From: an uncultured Chitinophagaceae bacterium
Lineage (GTDB): Bacteria > Bacteroidota > Bacteroidia > Chitinophagales > Chitinophagaceae
Assembly (NCBI GenBank): GCA_938017685.1
Contig: CALIIL010000103.1
Coordinates: 1 to 36,060 of the forward strand
Length of the DNA: 36,060 bases
Reading direction: 5' to 3'
Position 1 is the first letter of the stretch. Every line of letters begins with the position of its first letter. Positions 30,908 through 36,060 of the stretch are shown here, in pieces. The position numbers and the translations under genes are program-made. The notes under the pieces are model-generated. The model saw only the letters and a program-made list of their open reading frames with translations. It made no database searches and was not told the DNA's origin.

Positions 30908-32960
30908 TGATATATTTGAAGCATTGTCTAAAGAAACACAAGGATTTAAACTAAGTGAGATTCAAAAAATCTTTCCGCAAGCCTCCGCTCGTAAGGTTAT
31001 ATCGAATCTATTAGACAAGGGTTACATAAACGTACAGCACGAGCTAAAAGATCAATACAAAGAGAAAAAAGAGAAGTATGTAGAGCTTAATCCTAGTTTT
31101 AGAGACGAAGCAAGCTTACAAATTCTGATGACCAAAATGGAAAAAGCGCCCAAACAATTGGCCTTATTCCTGACCTACTTACACATTGAAAAAAGAGACG
31201 GTAGCGTACCACAAAAACAATTATTAGCCGAAAGTGAAACAACCACGACGCAATTAAATGCATTAGTAAAAAAAGAAATATTTACTATCAACGAAGTAGT
31301 TGCCGATCGTATCGTTTTTTCTGACAGTGACCCAGTTGAAGAAATTACGCTCAGCGAATTACAAGAAACGGCTTACCAGAAAATAAAAGAATCTTTCGAA
31401 AAAAAACGAACAGTTCTATTAAAAGGAATAACAGGAAGCGGTAAAACGCATATTTATTTTCAATTAATTGAAGACGCTTTAAAGCAAGGTAAGCAAGTCC
31501 TTTATTTACTTCCCGAGATTGCTTTAACGGCACAAATCATACGAAGATTACAAGCAAAATTTGGTGATCAAATTGGCATATACCATTCAAGATTTGGCAA
31601 TCAGGAGCGTGTAGAGATTTGGCAAAAAACATTGCAAGGTAAAGCAAAAATAATTTTAGGTGCACGCTCATCTTTATTATTACCTTTTAAAAACCTAGGG
31701 CTTATTATTATCGATGAGGAACATGACACTTCATTTAAACAACACGAACCTGCTCCGCGCTATCAAGCGCGCGACGCGGCTTTAGTGCTCGCGCATCAAG
31801 TGAGTGCTCATATTATTTTAGGATCAGGTACACCTTCGGTTGAGTCATTTCATAATGTTACAGATGGTAAGTATGATGTTGTTGAATTAAACGAACGCTA
31901 CGGTAGTGGCTCACTACCTAAGGTTAGCATTATAGATTTAAAAAAAGTCTATGAGGCAAAAGAAATGAAAGGCCTTTTCTCCTTTCAATTGTTAGCCGAA
32001 ATGAAAACTTCGCTGGAAGAAAGAAAACAAATTATACTCTTTCAAAACCGCAGAGGTTACTCCCCTTTCTTACTATGTCAAAGCTGTGGCTGGGTGCCTC
32101 AATGTGAAAATTGTGATGTATCCTTAACCTATCATAAAAACACCGATAAACTGCATTGTCATTATTGTGCCTCAGTATATCCTTATGTTGTTATATGCCC
32201 CACTTGTAATAGTAATCAGGTCATAGCCAAAAGTTTTGGCACGGAAAAAATTGAAGAAGAAATTCAAAAAGAATTCCCTAAAGCAAGAGTAGCGCGCTTT
32301 GATTGGGATGCACTAAAATCTAAAAACAAGTACAAGGAACTCATAACAAAATTTGAGAAAAGACAAATTGACATTCTTGTTGGGACACAAATGGTTGTGA
32401 AGGGACTAGATTTTGAACATGTTAATTTAGTAGGCGTATTAAGTGCAGATAGCCTACTAGCTTTTCCTGATTACAGAGTAAATGAGCGAGTGTACCAACT
32501 ACTGTCGCAAGTAAGTGGGCGCGCTGGTCGTAAAGATGATTTAGGCAAAGTATTAATACAAACTCATAGACATGACCATCCTGTAATTGCCTTTGTACAA
32601 CAACATGACTACAATGGTTTTTTCGCCGTAGAACATAAGCATCGGTTAGATTTTGTATATCCTCCCTTTTGTAAGCTTATACGTATTACCTTAAAGCACC
32701 GAGATCCAAGCGTATGCAACCATGCAGCCATTGCCTTAGCGACTAAGCTCAGCGAACTTACGGATGTACATTTAATTGGGCCAGCTGCACCGCCTGTTGC
32801 GCGTATTCGTAATAAATACTTACAAGAAATATTAATTAAGATGCCCAAGCATAATATGATCATCAAGCGCACCAAAGATGAAATATACAGTTATGTAAAT
32901 GAAATGACTGCCTTACGTAACTTCTCAACCGTGCAGGTTATACTCGATGTGGACCCTTAA
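30846..32960 (+). CDS. priA: Primosomal helicase PriA lacking its N-terminal 3'-end-binding domain
   Basis: PriA restarts stalled replication forks. Here the helicase core is intact: Walker A GITGSGKT (194-201), DEEHD (290-294), GSGTPSVES, eight zinc cysteines (CQSCGWVPQCENC, CHYC, CPTC), GTEKIEEEI, and GTQMVVKGLDF to QVSGRAGR. Residue numbers are from TTG 30846. The frame opens inside the winged-helix region (DIFEALSKETQGFKLSEIQ). About 150 residues that normally precede it, including the 3'-OH-binding domain, are absent; only 59 bases separate the frame from mqnE. There is no early ATG: the first Met is residue 95, and TTG 30846 or GTG 30864 are possible starts. The first ~20 codons are repeat DNA. 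It may be a shortened working gene or a recent pseudogene. Confidence 0.85.
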   Translation: MIIFVIVQIIKSSNPHIIKSIDIFEALSKETQGFKLSEIQKIFPQASARKVISNLLDKGYINVQHELKDQYKEKKEKYVELNPSFRDEASLQILMTKMEKAPKQLALFLTYLHIEKRDGSVPQKQLLAESETTTTQLNALVKKEIFTINEVVADRIVFSDSDPVEEITLSELQETAYQKIKESFEKKRTVLLKGITGSGKTHIYFQLIEDALKQGKQVLYLLPEIALTAQIIRRLQAKFGDQIGIYHSRFGNQERVEIWQKTLQGKAKIILGARSSLLLPFKNLGLIIIDEEHDTSFKQHEPAPRYQARDAALVLAHQVSAHIILGSGTPSVESFHNVTDGKYDVVELNERYGSGSLPKVSIIDLKKVYEAKEMKGLFSFQLLAEMKTSLEERKQIILFQNRRGYSPFLLCQSCGWVPQCENCDVSLTYHKNTDKLHCHYCASVYPYVVICPTCNSNQVIAKSFGTEKIEEEIQKEFPKARVARFDWDALKSKNKYKELITKFEKRQIDILVGTQMVVKGLDFEHVNLVGVLSADSLLAFPDYRVNERVYQLLSQVSGRAGRKDDLGKVLIQTHRHDHPVIAFVQQHDYNGFFAVEHKHRLDFVYPPFCKLIRITLKHRDPSVCNHAAIALATKLSELTDVHLIGPAAPPVARIRNKYLQEILIKMPKHNMIIKRTKDEIYSYVNEMTALRNFSTVQVILDVDP

Positions 32961-33061
32961 TATTAAAGTACACAATTTCTACTCATCCTTTAGTATGGCC
33001 GTTTATCTTGCTTATATGTGACAAACAAGCCTTTTAAGAAGTTTTTACCATTTTCAATTCC

Positions 33062-33069
33062 TACATTTG
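33062..33069 (+). promoter_or_regulatory. Promoter -7 element of lepB
   Basis: TACATTTG matches TAnnTTTG exactly and ends 17 bases before ATG 33087. It supports that start over the upstream GTG at 33018. Confidence 0.6.
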
Positions 33070-33086
33070 AAATTCAATTAACGCTT

Positions 33087-34202
33087 ATGAACCTTCAATT
33101 TTGGAAGAAAAAAGATGCTGACAAAAAAGTAAAAAAATCAACGGCACGCGAGTGGTTAGATGCGGGTCTTTTTGCAGTTGTAGCCGCTACCTTAATAAGA
33201 ACTTTTCTTTTTGAAGCGTATACCATCCCTACTCCTTCTATGGAAAAATCATTACTCGTAAATGATTTCCTTTTTGTAAGTAAGATGCATTACGGTGCGC
33301 GTATTCCCATGACACCCATCTCCTTTCCATTTGTGCACCATACGATGCCTTTAACGGGTGGCAAATCTTATAGCGAAGCTGTACAATGGGATTATAAAAG
33401 ATTACCAGGTTTTGGTACAGTAGAACGTTATGATGATGTGGTATTTAATTACCCCCAGGATAATGCTGATAATGGATTTGATAGACCAGTGGATAAAAAA
33501 GAAAATTATATTAAACGTTGTGTTGGAATTCCCGGAGATACAATAGAAATAAAAAATAAAAGATTATACGTAAATGGTAAGAAAGGATATGACCCGGCAT
33601 ATAGACAATACAATTACGACGTTCGCGCTGTTAATGGAACAGCTGTAAATGCTGCAATTTTAGAAGAAAAGGGATTATACCCAGTTAGTCCAGAATATAG
33701 TCTGACAGTATATTCATTAACTGACCAAGAAGTAAAAGAATTAAATCAAATACCTAATATCAAAATTACAGCATTTGACAAAGCGGATTCCAATGCTAAT
33801 TTGGCTTGTTTCCCTAGGAAAATACAAGATATCCTTAGATGGAATGAAGATAATTATGGACCTATTTACATACCTAAAAAAGGGGTTACAATTCCTTTAA
33901 ATAAAATTAATTTACTCATGTATCAGATGGTAATTGAGGAGTATGAAAATCATACACTTACAGCTAATGAAAATAATATCATGATTGATGGGAAAGTTGC
34001 AACTTCTTACACCTTTGAGATGGACTACTATTGGTTAATGGGAGATAACAGACACAACTCTGCCGACTCTCGTTTCTGGGGCTTTGTACCCGAAGATCAC
34101 GTTGTAGGTAAAGCCTGGTTCATATGGTTTAGCTATGAAAAAAGTCTCTGGAATGTGCGTTGGAACAGATTATTTAGAGGTATAAAATCATTAGAAGAAT
34201 AA
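33087..34202 (+). CDS. lepB: Signal peptidase I
   Basis: This inner-membrane serine/lysine protease removes signal peptides from exported proteins. The 371-residue product has a short basic N-terminus and one membrane helix (~27-45). Catalytic Ser51 is in YTIPTPSMEKSLLVND, and the general base Lys143 is in NYIKRCVGIPGD. The terminal box is LMGDNRHNSADSRFWGFVPE followed by VGKAWFIWFS. The long region between the Lys box and the last box (~155-320) is an insertion common in Bacteroidota signal peptidases. The start is ATG 33087, supported by the promoter just upstream. Confidence 0.95.
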   Translation: MNLQFWKKKDADKKVKKSTAREWLDAGLFAVVAATLIRTFLFEAYTIPTPSMEKSLLVNDFLFVSKMHYGARIPMTPISFPFVHHTMPLTGGKSYSEAVQWDYKRLPGFGTVERYDDVVFNYPQDNADNGFDRPVDKKENYIKRCVGIPGDTIEIKNKRLYVNGKKGYDPAYRQYNYDVRAVNGTAVNAAILEEKGLYPVSPEYSLTVYSLTDQEVKELNQIPNIKITAFDKADSNANLACFPRKIQDILRWNEDNYGPIYIPKKGVTIPLNKINLLMYQMVIEEYENHTLTANENNIMIDGKVATSYTFEMDYYWLMGDNRHNSADSRFWGFVPEDHVVGKAWFIWFSYEKSLWNVRWNRLFRGIKSLEE

Positions 34203-34233
34203 AGCTTCATTCAGAATTCTTACCTTTACCATT

Positions 34234-34626
34234 ATGCGATACATTCTTTTATTATTTTGCCTATTTACAATAATCGCTTGTGGAAATGATGAAACCACAA
34301 CGGAAGCTGATTTATATGCAGATAATGGTTCTAATGATCAACGATTTCAAAAAGGAAAAGTATTGTTTAGTACGAACTGTCGCATCTGTCATGCACAAGA
34401 CAAGCATGAAGCAACTGGCATGGCGCCCGTATTGGAGAACATAAACGAAAACTGGCCGGACAAGACTATACTAGCTAAATATATAGCAAACGCACCCGCA
34501 ATGATGAGCGAAACACCTCATACGCGCGAATTATATCAAGAATGGAAAGGCAGAGCGCAAATGCCTGCTTTTGCTGGCCTAAGCAAGGATGACATAGATT
34601 GTATTATTGCTTATATAAGCCAATAG
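34234..34626 (+). CDS. Cytochrome c lipoprotein
   Basis: The 130-residue periplasmic lipoprotein (lipobox TIIAC, Cys16) carries a single class I cytochrome c domain. The haem motif is CRICH, and the likely distal ligand is the Met in RAQMPAFAGLSKDDIDCIIAYI. The acidic, Thr/Asp-rich segment after the Cys is a tether. The role is likely electron transfer in the periplasm. It begins 31 bases after lepB. TACCTTTA at 34221-34228 is one base off the promoter -7 consensus, so it may have its own promoter. Confidence 0.92.
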   Translation: MRYILLLFCLFTIIACGNDETTTEADLYADNGSNDQRFQKGKVLFSTNCRICHAQDKHEATGMAPVLENINENWPDKTILAKYIANAPAMMSETPHTRELYQEWKGRAQMPAFAGLSKDDIDCIIAYISQ

Positions 34627-34673
34627 TAAAAATGGCACGATAATTGAATATATTATCTCATAACACACTTACT

Positions 34674-35681
34674 ATGAGATACTTAAGTCTACTTTTCTTT
34701 GTTCTTTTTTCATTCCCATTTAATGCCCTAGCGCAAGATTCTTATCAAGACGGTATGTCCTGGAAAGCCAAAGGCAATTATGTAGAAGCATTAAAGCACT
34801 TTGAAAAAGCTAAAGAAGCCAATCCAAACGATAGAAAAGTCTTAAATGAATATGCCAATGCTGCATTCAATGCAAGGAAGTATGTAAAAGCATTACCTGT
34901 ATATGAAGAATTAATAAAAGACGATAAGAAAAACTTACGCTACCTTATTCGCTTGGCTAAAATGTACTCTTATAGTTCTAAAAAACACCTGAGCGCTACA
35001 TATGCTGATCAAGCACTGAAATTAAAACCTTCGAACCCCGATGACATTTTTACATTGGCAGAGGTTTTTTACTTTATAAAACATTACCCAAAAGCATTAT
35101 CGCTTTATGAAAAAATATCTGAGCTCAACGCCAAAGCTTTAACGCGCGCTGCAAAAACGAATAATAAACTACATAATTACCCTGCTGCTATAAAAGCATA
35201 TGAACAACTCATACTAAAAGAAGACCCATCTGTTAATAGTACCACTTATTACGAATTGGCCAATGCGCTGTACAACAACAATCAATTTGTAAAAGCTGTT
35301 ATTGTATATGACAAAGCTTTAGAGCTTGGATTTTATAATGCCGGTATGATTCATCAAAATAAAGCACAAAGCTTTATGGCCATGAATAAGTTTGATGATG
35401 CTATTAGCTCTTTTTTAGTAGCTAGTCAAAGTGACCCTTACAATAAAAATTTAAACTTAAATATCATTGATTGCTATATACGTGCCGAACGATTTAGCGA
35501 TGCAAGAAAAATGATGGATGACTTAATGATTTCGATGCCAAATGATGCTGAACTAACTTACTCTTATGGCATGAGCTATTATAAAGAAGGGAAAACGACA
35601 AAGGCGGATAAATATTTTAATCAAGCATTTGTTTTAAACCCTTCATTAAAAAGTTTAAGATATACTAAACATAATTTTTAG
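34674..35681 (+). CDS. Periplasmic TPR-repeat protein
   Basis: The 335-residue product has a signal peptide (MRYLSLLFFVLFSFPFNALAQ, ~1-21), then about eight tetratricopeptide repeats across the rest. Examples are SWKAKGNYVEALKHFEKAKE, KYVKALPVYEELIK, HYPKALSLYEKISEL, FVKAVIVYDKALELG, and a last GKTTKADKYFNQAFVLNPS. There is no catalytic domain or OmpA-like domain. A scaffold or gliding/secretion-associated role is possible but not shown. ATG 34674 is chosen over an upstream TTG because it gives a clean signal peptide. It starts 47 bases after the cytochrome gene. Confidence 0.85.
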   Translation: MRYLSLLFFVLFSFPFNALAQDSYQDGMSWKAKGNYVEALKHFEKAKEANPNDRKVLNEYANAAFNARKYVKALPVYEELIKDDKKNLRYLIRLAKMYSYSSKKHLSATYADQALKLKPSNPDDIFTLAEVFYFIKHYPKALSLYEKISELNAKALTRAAKTNNKLHNYPAAIKAYEQLILKEDPSVNSTTYYELANALYNNNQFVKAVIVYDKALELGFYNAGMIHQNKAQSFMAMNKFDDAISSFLVASQSDPYNKNLNLNIIDCYIRAERFSDARKMMDDLMISMPNDAELTYSYGMSYYKEGKTTKADKYFNQAFVLNPSLKSLRYTKHNF

Positions 35682-35715
35682 ACCTACTAAATTGTCTAAA
35701 CAATAGCGTTGGTCA

Positions 35716-36060
35716 TTATTGCCCAAGGCTTTTTTCTAATGTAAAACCAAAGGTTGAACCTTTGGTCAAGGTACTGCGGCAAGTTAAATCATGTCCATGA
35801 GCTTCTACAATATGCTTAGCAATGGCCAGTCCCAATCCATTCCCTTGATTATCCTTTGCACGCGCTTCGTCCGTTCTGAAAAAACGTTCGAATACCCTTG
35901 AAGCCAATTCTGGCTCTATACCCATACCGTTATCTGTAATTTCAACTAATATTTCTTTTCCATCTATTTTATAAATACCAGCAAGAACAGTACCGCCTTC
36001 TTTCCCATACTTAATCGCATTCTCAATTAAGTTAATAAGCACTTGTTTTATCTTTTTTCT
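35716..36060 (-). CDS. Sensor histidine kinase, C-terminal ATPase domain (runs off the right edge)
   Basis: The 114 visible residues to the stop codon are the HATPase domain of a two-component kinase: N box QVLINLIENAIKYG, G1 box DNGMGIE, F box VFERFFRTDEARAKD, G2 box GNGLGLAIAKHIVEAHG, and GSTFGFTLEK. The frame stays open to the window end (RKKIKQ precedes the GTG at 36042, which therefore codes Val rather than a start). The domain resembles PhoR-type kinases, but sensor and dimerisation regions lie outside, so the signal is unknown. It converges on the TPR gene with 34 bases between stops and no clear terminator. Confidence 0.9.
   Translation of the reverse strand, partial: RKKIKQVLINLIENAIKYGKEGGTVLAGIYKIDGKEILVEITDNGMGIEPELASRVFERFFRTDEARAKDNQGNGLGLAIAKHIVEAHGHDLTCRSTLTKGSTFGFTLEKSLGQ

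Noticed and set aside
35691-35704. ATTG/CAAT hairpin between the TPR gene and the sensor kinase as a terminator
   Set aside because: A four-base AT-rich stem without a T run is expected by chance at this base composition.
36040-36042. GTG as the start of the sensor kinase fragment
   Set aside because: The frame continues upstream to the window edge as RKKIKQ, which fits the N box of a longer kinase, so this codon encodes an internal valine.

Overview
The window looks like a chromosomal segment from a member of the Bacteroidota. The evidence is a type IX secretion (Por) C-terminal sorting domain on a large secreted protein, several exact copies of the Bacteroidota promoter -7 element TAnnTTTG, a type III glutamine synthetase, the futalosine menaquinone enzyme MqnE, many lipoproteins, and low GC. 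I see nothing that fixes the genus. No rRNA, tRNA or CRISPR array was recognised, and no stretch over 300 bases lacks a gene.

Layout. 1-114 is the tail of an IS transposase that runs off the left edge. 222-3569 (-) is a GEVED-domain T9SS cargo protein. 3648-4739 (-) is rpsF-rpsR-rplI, preceded by a folded leader that may bind the S6:S18 proteins. 4918-5205 (-) is a repeat-rich lipoprotein. It is divergent from an ECF sigma factor and a membrane protein that joins an anti-sigma-like N-terminus to a trypsin-like protease (5376-7022); both promoters of this divergent pair carry the same 10-bp motif. 7188-7595 is a small heat-shock protein. 7629-13160 (-) is one phosphate-uptake locus read as porin, pstS, pstC, pstA, pstB, phoU, with a candidate Pho box in front of the porin. 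13368-15560 (-) is the glutamine synthetase. 15671-19550 (-) is a likely operon of mltG, a YihY/BrkB membrane protein, a cytochrome c/copper monooxygenase fusion lipoprotein and an AlkB-like dioxygenase. 19659-23776 (+) is a likely operon of a 2-oxo acid dehydrogenase E2, an unknown protein, a pterin carbinolamine dehydratase, an unknown exported protein and an alpha/beta hydrolase lipoprotein. 23778-24364 is a cluster of short palindrome-like repeats around a small GIY-YIG nuclease gene. 24394-26352 (-) holds a methyltransferase, an unknown exported protein and a TPR protein. 26397-28780 (+) is etfB-etfA and a bifunctional-nuclease family gene. 28785-29579 (-) is a DUF2007 membrane protein. 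29653-35681 (+) carries mqnE, a PriA helicase lacking its N-terminus, lepB, a cytochrome c lipoprotein and a TPR protein. The right edge holds the C-terminal half of a sensor kinase catalytic domain (-).

The most unusual feature is the dispersed repeat family. Near-identical copies lie in inverted orientation on both sides of the GIY-YIG gene (23835-23858 against 24259-24287 and 24336-24364). Relatives of the same repeat sit in frame inside three protein-coding genes: the linker of the E2 protein, the signal peptide of an exported protein and a loop of the methyltransferase. A second, CAAATC-rich repeat is found both in the E2 linker and exactly where the truncated priA reading frame begins. 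Together these suggest repeats that spread through this genome and remodel genes, possibly with the GIY-YIG nuclease as their mobilising partner. That link is inference.
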